A DNA stretch of 64,000 nucleotides from Flavobacterium limicola (GTDB lineage Bacteria; Bacteroidota; Bacteroidia; Flavobacteriales; Flavobacteriaceae). Within the stretch, counting starts at the first letter, position 1. The number at the start of each line of letters is the position of its first letter. Below, in pieces: positions 27,406-36,042 of the stretch. A program made the translations under genes and the position numbers. Below the pieces are notes generated by a model. That model worked only from the letters and a program-made list of their open reading frames with translations. It had not been told where the DNA came from and searched no databases. Where the stretch lies: positions 930,001 through 994,000 of the forward strand of contig NZ_RBXA01000001.1 in assembly GCF_003634755.1 (NCBI RefSeq), given 5' to 3'.

Positions 27406-27434
27406 CAAATATAATAATTATCAATACGATTCAA
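27406..27434 (-). promoter_or_regulatory. Promoter of the DUF6089-uppS-bamA-ompH operon
   Basis: On the minus strand TTG (27434-27432) and TATATTTG (27413-27406) are 18 bases apart, with the start codon 18 bases further on. Confidence 0.55.
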
Positions 27435-27556
27435 TACCCAATTAGTTAAATGTGTGTTTTTTTGACTATTTGGTTAGTCAACTGACACTAAATGAGTATT
27501 TGTTTCACTTAAACGAGAAAAATTGATATAATCGTATAATGTTTAGCTAAAATGAT

Positions 27557-28441
27557 TTAATTACGCTTGTCTTCTCCCCAAAGTAATTTATTGCGTAGTG
27601 TTTTCAAAAAGGTTTCCTCGGGGATTTCGACCATATTAATTTGAAATGGCGTTTTCTTTAAAGTCAGAATCGATTCGTTTTTCACAGAAGTAACTCTTGA
27701 ATCTAAGGAAACTAGATAATTTTCTTCTCTTCCTGAAACTTTTAATCTGATTTCAGTTTCGTCCGGTACAACAAGTGGTCTGGCGGTGAGATTATGTGGT
27801 GCAATAGGAGTAATTACTAAACTTTTTACATCAGGGGTCAAAATTGGACCGCCACAACTCAACGAGTATCCTGTAGATCCTGTTGGTGTAGAAATGATTA
27901 AACCGTCAGCCCAATAGGAATTCAAAAATTCATCATTCAAGTAAGTATCAATCGTAATCATCGATGTCGTGTCTTTTCGACTGACCGTAATTTCATTCAT
28001 CGCAAAATTTATTTCCTCTATTGATTCATTGGGTGGTGAACATGTTAAGCTTAATAAAGCTCTTTTAGAAATCGTATATTTTTTATCAATAACAAATTGC
28101 ATAAATTCAGCAATATTTTCTTTTTGTACCGATGCTAAAAAACCGAGTCTCCCTGCATTTATACCTAATATAGGAATACCTGAATCTCTTACTAATGTTG
28201 CGGCTCTTAGGATTGTTCCGTCACCACCGATGCTTATCAGCATATCAAAACTGGAGTCGAGTTCCGTATGGGAGGTGAAAGTTTTGTATTTTTTTTCTAC
28301 AATTTTCCTTTCGTTGAGCATCAACAAAAAATGAGCCTCGATAATCATCTCTACATTGTTTTTGTTAAAAAAAACAAAGATGTCGTTTATAATAGGTTCT
28401 GTACTGTTTTGATAATATTGACCGTAGATTGCTACTTTCAT
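27557..28441 (-). CDS. nadK: NAD kinase
   Basis: NadK phosphorylates NAD to NADP with ATP or polyphosphate. The 294-residue protein has the catalytic GGDGTILRAA (about residues 73-82), the NE motif in FAMNEITVSR and the glycine-rich TGSTGYSLSCGG. The size is normal. It is downstream of the CBS-protein gene by about 70 bases and probably in the same transcription unit. Confidence 0.96.
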   Translation of the reverse strand: MKVAIYGQYYQNSTEPIINDIFVFFNKNNVEMIIEAHFLLMLNERKIVEKKYKTFTSHTELDSSFDMLISIGGDGTILRAATLVRDSGIPILGINAGRLGFLASVQKENIAEFMQFVIDKKYTISKRALLSLTCSPPNESIEEINFAMNEITVSRKDTTSMITIDTYLNDEFLNSYWADGLIISTPTGSTGYSLSCGGPILTPDVKSLVITPIAPHNLTARPLVVPDETEIRLKVSGREENYLVSLDSRVTSVKNESILTLKKTPFQINMVEIPEETFLKTLRNKLLWGEDKRN

Positions 28442-28513
28442 TGTGTTTTTTAATCTTTAATTTGATTATTTGAGATTGTGAATTACCGAATCAATAAATC
28501 TCCGAATAAGTGG

Positions 28514-29173
28514 TTATATGTTCAGATATTTGTCTAAATAATCAGAGCGTTCCTTTAAGTTATTAATGTAATTATCTTCTTGATGCTCTGAAATGATTTC
28601 GTAATTGTACCTTCTGAACGTCTGGATAATTTCGTTCATCGCTCCCAAAGTTATTTTCATGGTCACTTCCACACTGTCAACATCGGCTTCCGAAATGAAT
28701 AAACCCAATAGCTTGCCGTTATTGCTTTCGACAATTTGAGTAATCTGACTCATGGAATAATCTAAAATTGGTTTTCTGACAACAATGATTCCGCCTGGTT
28801 CTTTTAAAAAGGGTGTTTCATGAAAAAACTTCATGATGTCTTCTATTTCATAATAACCTACGTAAGTATTGTTTTCGTCCAAAACGGGAACTAAATTAGT
28901 ATGGTTTTTTGCGAAAACTTCTAAAACATCCAGCCAAATCGTATTTGTTCTGGCAAAAAATCCCTCGAGCGTAAAGCGGTAATCGGCTACTTCTTTGTCA
29001 CTGTCAAAGGTTTCAATATCTTCCGATGCAATACTGCCAATGTAAATGCCCTCTTCTACAATTGGAAAATGGGAAAAGTGTAAGTCGCTAAAAAAGTCTT
29101 GAACGGCCGCAATAGAATCATGGCTGTCAATCGCTTTAAAATCATTGGTAATATATTCTGTAATTTCTGTCAT
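28514..29173 (-). CDS. CBS-domain protein
   Basis: This 219-residue protein has a CBS pair in its first 130 residues (FKAIDSHDSIAAVQDFF and FPIVEEGIYIGSIASEDI; then VLEVFAKNHTNLVPVLDENN). The last 80 residues look like an ACT-type fold (GGIIVVRKPILDYSMSQIT). CBS pairs usually sense adenine nucleotides. It precedes nadK, so a link to nucleotide status is possible but unproven. Divergent from pdxJ, with about 113 bases between. Confidence 0.85.
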   Translation of the reverse strand: MTEITEYITNDFKAIDSHDSIAAVQDFFSDLHFSHFPIVEEGIYIGSIASEDIETFDSDKEVADYRFTLEGFFARTNTIWLDVLEVFAKNHTNLVPVLDENNTYVGYYEIEDIMKFFHETPFLKEPGGIIVVRKPILDYSMSQITQIVESNNGKLLGLFISEADVDSVEVTMKITLGAMNEIIQTFRRYNYEIISEHQEDNYINNLKERSDYLDKYLNI

Positions 29174-29239
29174 AAATCAATCGGCAATATTTCATGCAAA
29201 ATAATCAAAAATAAGCAAAATCTCCTAAGTTTTACTTTG

Positions 29240-29247
29240 TATTTTTG
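29240..29247 (+). promoter_or_regulatory. -7 box ahead of pdxJ
   Basis: TATTTTTG fits the -7 consensus and is 39 bases before the ATG. No spaced TTG was found at -33. Confidence 0.35.
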
Positions 29248-29286
29248 TCCTGACAAATACAAGTATCAAAATCAAAAAGTGTTCTA

Positions 29287-30000
29287 ATGACAAAATTAAG
29301 TGTAAACATCAATAAAATAGCTACTTTGCGAAACGCTCGTGGCGGTAATGTTCCCGATTTATTAAAAGTGGCTGCCGACATTCAAAAGTTTGGAGCCGAA
29401 GGAATAACCATACATCCGCGTCCGGACGAGCGCCACATTCGCTATCAAGATGCCCGCGATTTAAAGGCTGTGGTTTACACCGAATATAATATTGAAGGAA
29501 ATCCAGAGAAAACGTTTATCGATCTTGTTCTGGAAATAAAACCAACACAAGTGACATTGGTGCCAGATGCAATTGATGCCATAACTTCTAATGCGGGTTG
29601 GGATACTATAAAACACGCTTCATATTTAACTGAAATCGTTCAGGAATTTCAACGAAATGGAATCAGAACTTCGATTTTTGTGGATCCTGTTCTGGAAATG
29701 ATTGAAGGCGCCAAGAAAATTGGAACTGAAAGAATCGAATTGTACACCGAAGCTTTTGCACATCAATACAGTTTAGGAAATCAAAACGGAATTTTGCCGT
29801 ACACAGAATCTGCCATTTTAGCCAATGAACTTGGATTGGGAATCAATGCAGGTCATGATTTGAGTTTGGATAATATTCAGTTTTTTAAACAAAATATTCC
29901 GGGATTATTGGAAGTTTCTATTGGTCATGCTTTAATTTCCGAAGCTATTTATCTTGGATTGGATAATGTGGTGAATATATATTTGCAAAAATTAAAATAG
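29287..30000 (+). CDS. pdxJ: Pyridoxine 5'-phosphate synthase
   Basis: PdxJ joins aminoacetone phosphate and deoxyxylulose 5-phosphate to form pyridoxine 5'-phosphate. This 237-residue TIM barrel begins with LSVNINKIATLRNARGG and has ITIHPRPDERHI (about residues 40-51), LVPDA and GINAGHDLSLDN, all family motifs. Conserved catalytic Glu and His lie in these. A palindromic spacer separates it from the hydrolase gene that follows. Confidence 0.97.
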   Translation: MTKLSVNINKIATLRNARGGNVPDLLKVAADIQKFGAEGITIHPRPDERHIRYQDARDLKAVVYTEYNIEGNPEKTFIDLVLEIKPTQVTLVPDAIDAITSNAGWDTIKHASYLTEIVQEFQRNGIRTSIFVDPVLEMIEGAKKIGTERIELYTEAFAHQYSLGNQNGILPYTESAILANELGLGINAGHDLSLDNIQFFKQNIPGLLEVSIGHALISEAIYLGLDNVVNIYLQKLK

Positions 30001-30007
30001 TTTTTTT

Positions 30008-30069
30008 AACCATTAAGAAATTAAGATAGATTAAGTGTAAAGCTTAATAACCTTAATTTGTTAATGGTT
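30008..30069. repeat. Imperfect inverted repeat between pdxJ and hydrolase gene
   Basis: Arms AACCATTAAGAAATTAAG (30008-30025) and CTTAATTTGTTAATGGTT (30052-30069) pair at 17 of 18 positions around a 26-base AT-rich loop. It could be a weak terminator of pdxJ or a dispersed palindromic element. Confidence 0.6.
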
Positions 30070-30105
30070 TGTAATTTAAATTATAACGTTAAAATCTAAA
30101 ATGAT

Positions 30106-30864
30106 ATGCTTTTTTCAAAAATAGAAGGCTCAGGGAAACCACTTTTAATTCTTCACGGATTTCTGGGAATGTCAGATAATTGGAAAACACTCGGAACGCA
30201 ATTTGCGACTGATTTTCAAGTTCATATTCTCGATTTGCGCAACCACGGACGAAGTTTACATTCAGAAGAATTTAGTTATGAAATCATGGCGCAGGATGTT
30301 TACGAGTACTGCCAGGCTCATAATTTAGAAAACATCAACATCATTGGTCATTCGATGGGTGGAAAAGTGGCCATGCTTTTGGCAACGACACATGCGGAAT
30401 TAGTGGATAAATTAATTGTGGCTGATATTGGACCAAAATTTTATCCGCAACACCATCAGGATATTTTGGCGGGATTGAACGCCGTCGATTTTTCAAAAAA
30501 GCCAAGCCGAGGTGATGTAGAAGCAATAATGGAAAAGTACGTTCCTGATTTTGGAACCCGACAATTCCTGCTGAAAAATTTATTTTGGCAAGAGCCCGGA
30601 CAACTCGCCTTCCGATTTAATTTGGCAGTTTTTAACAGCAAAATGGATGAAATAGGAATTCCGTTACCCGAGAATGCAATTTTTGAAAAACCAACTTTAT
30701 TTATTCGCGGCGGAAATTCCAGATATATTTTAGACAGTGATTTCGAAAACATAAAGCAGCATTTTCCGGATTCAAGCATTGAAACAATCCCGAATGCAGG
30801 ACATTGGCTTCATGCCGAAAACCCAGCCGATTTCTATCAAAAAGTTATTTCCTTTTTAAAATAA
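30106..30864 (+). CDS. Alpha/beta-hydrolase (YbfF-type esterase)
   Basis: This 252-residue cytoplasmic hydrolase has the nucleophile elbow GHSMGG (about residue 83), the oxyanion strand LLILHGFLGMSDNW, and the catalytic histidine in NAGHWLHAENP (about residue 230). The pattern fits the YbfF/acyl-CoA esterase-like branch. Substrate cannot be told. Codon use and spacing suggest a gene on its own. Confidence 0.88.
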   Translation: MLFSKIEGSGKPLLILHGFLGMSDNWKTLGTQFATDFQVHILDLRNHGRSLHSEEFSYEIMAQDVYEYCQAHNLENINIIGHSMGGKVAMLLATTHAELVDKLIVADIGPKFYPQHHQDILAGLNAVDFSKKPSRGDVEAIMEKYVPDFGTRQFLLKNLFWQEPGQLAFRFNLAVFNSKMDEIGIPLPENAIFEKPTLFIRGGNSRYILDSDFENIKQHFPDSSIETIPNAGHWLHAENPADFYQKVISFLK

Positions 30865-30917
30865 ATTAATCAGATTTAAATTTTTACTACATTTATTAAA
30901 TATTAAAATATAAAATT

Positions 30918-31262
30918 ATGAATTTACTGATCAAAATTCTTATTACTTCGGGCTTGGTCTTGCTTATTGCGAACTTTATGCCGGGAGTTCATGTGGCTGG
31001 ATTTACTACAGCATTAATTGTAGCCATTGTTCTAGGGTTACTTAATATATTTATCAAGCCAATATTGGTGATACTAACTTTGCCGGTTACCATCATTACT
31101 TTAGGATTATTTTTATTAGTTATTAATGCGCTAATGATTTTGTTGTGTACAAAAATTGTGGGCGGATTTAGCGTTGACACGTTTTGGACGGCCTTATTCT
31201 TTAGTATTATATTATCAGTTTTGCAGTCTATAATGAATGGAATATTAGGAGAAGGAAAATAA
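30918..31262 (+). CDS. Small four-helix membrane protein (phage holin family 4-type)
   Basis: This protein has 114 residues with four hydrophobic helices and short loops containing Gly and Pro (NIFIKPILVILTLPVTIITLG is split over helices 2 and 3). It belongs to the PF04020-type family named after phage holins, but such chromosomal members are not linked to phage lysis here, as no phage genes are near. Role unknown. Confidence 0.8.
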   Translation: MNLLIKILITSGLVLLIANFMPGVHVAGFTTALIVAIVLGLLNIFIKPILVILTLPVTIITLGLFLLVINALMILLCTKIVGGFSVDTFWTALFFSIILSVLQSIMNGILGEGK

Positions 31263-31348
31263 AACGTTGTTTTTAACACGTATTTATGATTGAATTTCGG
31301 TTTTACTTGTGTTCAATTTATACCTTTGTACTTTATTTAAATAATATT

Positions 31349-31720
31349 ATGTCTAAAAAGTTTTACATATTGTTATTGGTTATGCTTGGTTTCTTTATGA
31401 TACCAAGCGTAGCTTTTGCATGTGGAACAAAAGCAGACAAGTCGTGTTGCAAAAAAGAATCTTCTTCAAAAAAGGAGCAGAAAGACTGTTGCAAGAAAGA
31501 AAAAAAATCGAATGAAAGTTCGCACGACGGCTGTAATGGTGCTTGTAAGAATGTTTCTTGCAGTAGTTCAGCCTTTCAATTGGGTTTAACTTCGGTGTTT
31601 TATACCGAATTAAATAAGCAAGTTTTTAGTTTTTCTACTGAAAAACAAAATTATTATTACTCGGAAATGTTTATTTCTTCCCATTTTCGTTCTATTTGGC
31701 TTCCACCTAAAATAAGCTAA
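31349..31720 (+). CDS. Secreted Cys/Lys-rich small protein of the copper island
   Basis: This is a 123-residue protein with a signal peptide (KKFYILLLVMLGFFMIPSVAFA). The mature start is packed with cysteine and lysine: ACGTKADKSCCKKE, then KDCCKKEKKS and CNGACKNVSC, ten cysteines in about 50 residues. The C-terminal part ends in IWLPPKIS, a tail I recall from short proteins beside copper genes in Bacteroidota. It probably binds copper or another soft metal in the periplasm or on the surface. A -7 box TACCTTTG (31321-31328) is upstream. ATG 31349 is taken as start since it begins the signal peptide. Confidence 0.75.
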   Translation: MSKKFYILLLVMLGFFMIPSVAFACGTKADKSCCKKESSSKKEQKDCCKKEKKSNESSHDGCNGACKNVSCSSSAFQLGLTSVFYTELNKQVFSFSTEKQNYYYSEMFISSHFRSIWLPPKIS

Positions 31721-31731
31721 ATTCCTTCTGT

Positions 31732-31754
31732 GACAGCCTGAAAACTGTCTTTTT
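31732..31754 (+). terminator. Probable terminator after the Cys-rich gene
   Basis: GACAG and CTGTC enclose an 8-base loop and are followed by five T, 12 bases after the stop. The stem is short. Confidence 0.45.
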
Positions 31755-31874
31755 CAAAGCAAATTATGCTTTAACAATCATTAAATTTTAGTCGGATACG
31801 ATTTGAAATGTAGCTAAATGTGCTATTTTTTTCAATATTTTTTGCGACTAATTCACCTCAAAAATATTCATACA

Positions 31875-32750
31875 ATGAACTCAATAAAAAAAATATTGAT
31901 GGCAATAATACTATTGCTTTCAGTTACAAGTGCAAACGCGCAAATTAAAAACAGCAAAACAGAAACTGTTAAAATATATGGAAACTGTGACATGTGTAAA
32001 AGCAAGATAGAAACTTCTGGAACCCTGAAAAAAACAGCGAAAGTCGAGTGGAATAAAGATTCCAAAATGGCAACACTTACCTATGATTCTACTAAAACGA
32101 GCCAAGACGAAATTTTGAAACGTATCGCTTTAGCCGGTTACGACAGCGATAAATTTCTTGCTCCGGATGCTACTTATGACGCATTACATGGATGTTGTCA
32201 ATATGAAAGAGAAGCTAAACTTGCCGTTTCTACAGAGATGAAATCAGAAACTGCAACTACAGAAAATCATGTAAACCACGCCAATCATTCTGATACTTCA
32301 GCTGCAAAACAGCAAGTGGATACTAAACTAAAAGTTGTTTTTGATACCTATTTTCTTTTAAAAGATGCTTTGGTAAAAACAGACGGAAAAGCTGCTGCTA
32401 CTGTAGCTAAAGAAGTTCTTACAGCATTAAATGCAGTAAAAATGGAAGAACTTGCTATGGATGTTCACATGATTTGGATGAAAGAAATGAAGAGTTTAAT
32501 GGCTGGTGCCAAGAATATTTCGGAGACTCAAGACATCAAACGTCAAAGAGAAATTTTCATTCCACTTTCAAAATCGATGTATGAATTGATAAAAGTGGCT
32601 AAATATGAAACTCCGGTTTATCTTCAGTTTTGCCCAATGGCAAATGACGGTAAAGGTGCAAACTGGTTAAGCAAAGAAAATGAGGTTAAAAATCCTTATT
32701 ATGGTTCCCAAATGATGACTTGCGGAAAAACGGTCGAGACGATTCAATAA
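31875..32750 (+). CDS. HMA plus DUF3347 periplasmic metal-binding protein
   Basis: This 291-residue protein has a signal peptide (MAIILLLSVTSANAQ). An HMA-like domain follows (about residues 30-95) with its metal site as YGNCDMCKSKIE. A His-rich linker (NHVNHANHSD) leads to a DUF3347 domain (about residues 150-290). The C-terminal motif FCPMANDGKGANW...NPYYGSQMM...CG is shared with the lipoprotein at 34662. It probably takes up or buffers copper in the periplasm. ATG 31875 begins the signal peptide. It is followed by a thioredoxin gene after about 20 bases. Confidence 0.85.
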   Translation: MNSIKKILMAIILLLSVTSANAQIKNSKTETVKIYGNCDMCKSKIETSGTLKKTAKVEWNKDSKMATLTYDSTKTSQDEILKRIALAGYDSDKFLAPDATYDALHGCCQYEREAKLAVSTEMKSETATTENHVNHANHSDTSAAKQQVDTKLKVVFDTYFLLKDALVKTDGKAAATVAKEVLTALNAVKMEELAMDVHMIWMKEMKSLMAGAKNISETQDIKRQREIFIPLSKSMYELIKVAKYETPVYLQFCPMANDGKGANWLSKENEVKNPYYGSQMMTCGKTVETIQ

Positions 32751-32770
32751 GCATTTAAAAGGAATATAAA

Positions 32771-33241
32771 ATGAAAAAAATAGTGCTGCTATTCAGTTTA
32801 ATAATCAGTATTTCAACTGCGACTGCGCAAATGAAAATTGGAGACAGTTTGCCTGATTTTGAACTTAAAAATAATAAAGAGTCAACAATAAATTTGGCTT
32901 CGCTAAAAGGGAAAACCGTCTTAATTGATTTTTGGGCTTCTTGGTGCGCGCCATGTAGAATAGCCAATAAAAAGTTGGTGCCTTTTTACAATCAGCATAA
33001 AAATGACAACTTCGAAATTGTCGGGATATCTCTGGATACTGATAAAACGAAATGGATGAATGCCATTCAAAAAGATAAATTAGCGTACGAGCAATTAATC
33101 GATGCTAAAGGTTTTGATGCTAAAGCAGCGCTACTTTTTGGCGTAGAGCAGTTGCCAAGCGCTTATCTTTTTGATGTATCAGGAAAACTGGTAGCTATCA
33201 ATCCTACTGAGGAAGAAATAATCATACTAATAAAAAAATAA
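32771..33241 (+). CDS. TlpA-like thioredoxin-family protein
   Basis: This 156-residue exported protein has a signal peptide ending near ATAQ and a thioredoxin fold with the active site WASWCAPCR (about residues 58-66) and the cis-proline in QLPSAYLF. It likely keeps periplasmic cysteine or copper-binding proteins reduced. It sits between the HMA-DUF3347 gene and an HMA-protein gene, 6 bases before the latter, so it probably serves the cysteine sites of those metal proteins. Confidence 0.92.
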   Translation: MKKIVLLFSLIISISTATAQMKIGDSLPDFELKNNKESTINLASLKGKTVLIDFWASWCAPCRIANKKLVPFYNQHKNDNFEIVGISLDTDKTKWMNAIQKDKLAYEQLIDAKGFDAKAALLFGVEQLPSAYLFDVSGKLVAINPTEEEIIILIKK

Positions 33242-33247
33242 AGTAGA

Positions 33248-33778
33248 ATGAAAAGTATAAATTTAAAATTCATAGGTATCGCTTGTTTGGTTTTAATGAC
33301 AAGTGTACAATCCTATTCTCAAATCTCAAAAGCTGAGATAATGGCGACAGGTTTAACGTGTTCGATGTGTTCCAATGCGATAAACAAACAATTGAAAGCA
33401 ACCGTTGGTGTGGACAGCGTGAGTACTGACTTGAATACAAATACCTTCACCGTATATTTTAAAAAAGAAAGTAAAGTAATGCCAAGAGTACTAAAAGAAG
33501 GTGTTGAAAAAGCGGGTTTCTTTATCGGTTCACTAGTAATTACTGTACCTACAGAGAACTTAAAAATCGAAGTAAATAAAACCATTTCATTTCATGGTTC
33601 CACTTTCGTTTTATTGAATGAAGAACTTAAAAATAGTAATGGGGAAACAAAATTGAAAATTTATGACAAAGGATATGTCACTCAAAAAGAGCATAAAAAG
33701 TTGCTTAAAACGTTTTCAAAAACAGCGACATATTCTTTAGACAATGATGACGATTACCATATTAAAGCTGTACTATAA
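33248..33778 (+). CDS. Exported HMA-domain protein
   Basis: This 176-residue protein has a signal peptide (IGIACLVLMTSVQSYSQ) and an HMA-type domain with metal motif GLTCSMCSNAINKQL (about residues 36-50). The second half is beta-rich without cysteine. It should bind copper outside the cytoplasm. Its stop overlaps the start of the next gene (TAATG), so the two are translationally coupled. Confidence 0.85.
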   Translation: MKSINLKFIGIACLVLMTSVQSYSQISKAEIMATGLTCSMCSNAINKQLKATVGVDSVSTDLNTNTFTVYFKKESKVMPRVLKEGVEKAGFFIGSLVITVPTENLKIEVNKTISFHGSTFVLLNEELKNSNGETKLKIYDKGYVTQKEHKKLLKTFSKTATYSLDNDDDYHIKAVL

Positions 33779-34587
33779 TGAGAAATTTTTTAATTCTATT
33801 TACGCTTTTTGTTATTCAAGGAATATCGGCTCAGGAGCTTTTTGTGGTTACTGATCCGGCAAGTAATGTTCCTGCGGGTTCACTGGGAATTCGTTTGGGA
33901 CAATCCATTTTTAAGGAGCAAATGCAATCACGATTTAATTACCATGTCATGCCCGAAGTTACTTTGGGAATCAATAAAAATTTGATGGTGAGAACATCCA
34001 TGTTTGTCAGCAATAGAAGTAATCAATTGGTAACTGAAGGCGCCAGTTTTTATACAAAATATCGTTTCCTTTCCACGGATGACTTGCACAGTCATTTTAG
34101 GATGGCAGCATTTGGAAGATACAGTTTCAATAATGCCGATATTCATCAGGAACAGTTAGAAATTATGGGACAAAATACTGGTTTTGAAACTGGAATTGTT
34201 GCGACGCAGCTTATAAAAAAGGTAGCCATTAGTGCTTCTGTCAGTTTTGAAAAAGCATTCGATAATAAGCCGGATTACAAATTTCCCGCAGCGCAAAGTG
34301 ATAACGCCACTAATTATACATTGTCGTTTGGAAGACTGATGTATCCAAAAAAATACACTAATTTTAAGCAAACAAATATCAATACAATGGTTGAGTTTGT
34401 TGGACAAACATTAAACGAAAATGGAAAATCGTATTTGGATATTGTTCCTTCCATTCAATTTATAATTAATAGTCAGGCACGAATTGATGTTGCATACAGG
34501 CACGAATTATACAGTTCTATGTTACGGTCTGCACCAAATGGATTTTATCTAAATTTAGAATACAACTTTTTTAATATCATAAAATAA
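33778..34587 (+). CDS. Exported beta-strand protein, probable outer-membrane barrel
   Basis: This 269-residue protein has a signal peptide (NFLILFTLFVIQGISAQ) and alternating strands through its length (LGINKNLMVRTSMFVSNR; KVAISASVSFEKAF). The last strand ends in an aromatic residue near the C-terminus (YLNLEYNFFNIIK). I do not recognise a family name. It is start-coupled to the HMA protein by TAATG, so it may form the outer-membrane partner of that protein. Confidence 0.7.
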   Translation: MRNFLILFTLFVIQGISAQELFVVTDPASNVPAGSLGIRLGQSIFKEQMQSRFNYHVMPEVTLGINKNLMVRTSMFVSNRSNQLVTEGASFYTKYRFLSTDDLHSHFRMAAFGRYSFNNADIHQEQLEIMGQNTGFETGIVATQLIKKVAISASVSFEKAFDNKPDYKFPAAQSDNATNYTLSFGRLMYPKKYTNFKQTNINTMVEFVGQTLNENGKSYLDIVPSIQFIINSQARIDVAYRHELYSSMLRSAPNGFYLNLEYNFFNIIK

Positions 34588-34661
34588 ATTTTAAGGCTTG
34601 AATTTAGGCAGTGAATAGCTGATTTAAATAGAAGTCAATATATAATCATAAAAAAAATACC

Positions 34662-35399
34662 ATGAAAAAAATACTGTTTTTGTCTCTGATTGCGACTTTT
34701 ATGACGGTTTCTTGTAACCAAAAAAATAAAGATGAAAAGACTTTAAATTCTGAGAAAACAGAAAAAACAGCTGAACTATACTCTTGTCCGATGCATCCTG
34801 AAGTTACTGGTGTTGCCGGAAGCGAATGCCCAGAATGCGGAATGGAGCTAACTGAAAAAGTTATTCCAACAACCTCAGCTGAAAAAGAAGAAACTCCTGT
34901 TACTATCTCTGATGAAGCGGAAGAGCCAAGCAACATAATTAAAATAACGAATGCTGACAAAGCAACTTTTCCAACTGATGCGATTGTTTCCAAGTATCTC
35001 AAAATTAAAAATGCACTGACCAAAGACGATTCAAAAGGTGCAGCTGCTGCAGCAAAAGAATTAATTGCAAGTTTGAATAGCACCAGTTCAACCTCTTTGG
35101 ATACCAAATTAAAAAACACTTACAATGGTTTTGTGGCTGATGCCAAAGCGCATGTCAAACACATTGGCGATAATACAGGCAAAATGGACCACCAAAGAGA
35201 ATATTTTTCGTTATTGAGCAAAGATATTTATGGTTTAATAAAGGCTTTTGGAACAAAAAAGACTGTATATCAGGATTATTGTCCAATGTATGGCGACGGA
35301 AAAACCGGGTATTGGATCAGTGAGACAAAAGAAGTTATCAATCCTTATTATGGTTCTGAGATGCTAAATTGTGGAAGAAGAATTGCAGTTGTAAAATAA
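34662..35399 (+). CDS. DUF3347 lipoprotein with heavy-metal-binding motif
   Basis: This 245-residue lipoprotein (lipobox TFMTVSC, Cys18) starts with a CPMHPEV...CPECGM metal-binding segment (about residues 42-70), the same segment type as in the ATPase and oxidase of this island. A DUF3347 domain follows (about residues 95-245) with YCPMYGDGKTGYW and NPYYGSEMLNCG. It should bind copper in the periplasm. It is coupled to the regulator gene, whose ATG overlaps its stop. Confidence 0.85.
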   Translation: MKKILFLSLIATFMTVSCNQKNKDEKTLNSEKTEKTAELYSCPMHPEVTGVAGSECPECGMELTEKVIPTTSAEKEETPVTISDEAEEPSNIIKITNADKATFPTDAIVSKYLKIKNALTKDDSKGAAAAAKELIASLNSTSSTSLDTKLKNTYNGFVADAKAHVKHIGDNTGKMDHQREYFSLLSKDIYGLIKAFGTKKTVYQDYCPMYGDGKTGYWISETKEVINPYYGSEMLNCGRRIAVVK

Positions 35400-35962
35400 T
35401 GATGAAGCTTAGCATAAAAAATATGGTATGCAACCGATGCATTACGGCAGTGGAATTAGAGTTGGAAAAACTTGAACTTCATGCCGTTTCAATAACGCTG
35501 GGAGAAGTCGAATTAGAAACAGAATGTTCAGAAATCCAAAAAAATGATTTGCTCAAACGCTTACGTTCTTTGGGTTTTGATTTAATCGATGATAAAAAAA
35601 ACATAACAATCGAAAGAATAAAAACAGTGCTAATTGATTTGGTTTACAACAAAAATAATGTGTTAAACAGCAATTTATCGGATTATTTAGCAAACGATTT
35701 GGCACAAGATTATAGTGCTTTGAGTAATTTATTTTCTGAGATAGAAGGGATTACAATTGAGCGGTATTTTATTGCTCAAAAAATAGAAAGAGTCAAGGAA
35801 TTATTGACGTATGATGAGTTGACTTTAAGCGAAATCGCTATTCAGCTTCAGTATAGCAATGTGGCACATTTGAGCAATCAGTTCAAAAAAACAACTGGAT
35901 TTACGCCTACTTATTTTAAGCAATTGAAAGTAAAAACGAGAAAGCAAATCGATGATTTGTAA
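35399..35962 (+). CDS. AraC-type regulator fused to an HMA-like metal-sensing domain
   Basis: This is a 187-residue protein. Residues 1-70 look like an HMA/CopZ-type fold with the metal pair in KNMVCNRCITAVELEL (Cys11 and Cys14). Residues about 85-187 form an AraC-family helix-turn-helix domain (LTLSEIAIQLQYSNVAHLSNQ; KKTTGFTPTYFKQL). There is no sugar-binding domain. It probably senses cytoplasmic Cu(I) and controls the island. ATG 35399 overlaps the TAA of the previous gene; ATG 35402 is next. The CopA-type ATPase gene follows about 80 bases downstream. Confidence 0.85.
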   Translation: MMKLSIKNMVCNRCITAVELELEKLELHAVSITLGEVELETECSEIQKNDLLKRLRSLGFDLIDDKKNITIERIKTVLIDLVYNKNNVLNSNLSDYLANDLAQDYSALSNLFSEIEGITIERYFIAQKIERVKELLTYDELTLSEIAIQLQYSNVAHLSNQFKKTTGFTPTYFKQLKVKTRKQIDDL

Positions 35963-36042
35963 TGACGTAAACCTTTTCCAGAATTGTGTAATAAGGGAAT
36001 GACGGTATAGTCGGAAATTCGTGGTATCAAAATTCAAACATT

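Noticed and set aside
30918..31262. Phage remnant because of the holin-type protein
   Set aside because: No other phage gene is near, and such small membrane proteins are ordinary chromosomal genes in Bacteroidota.
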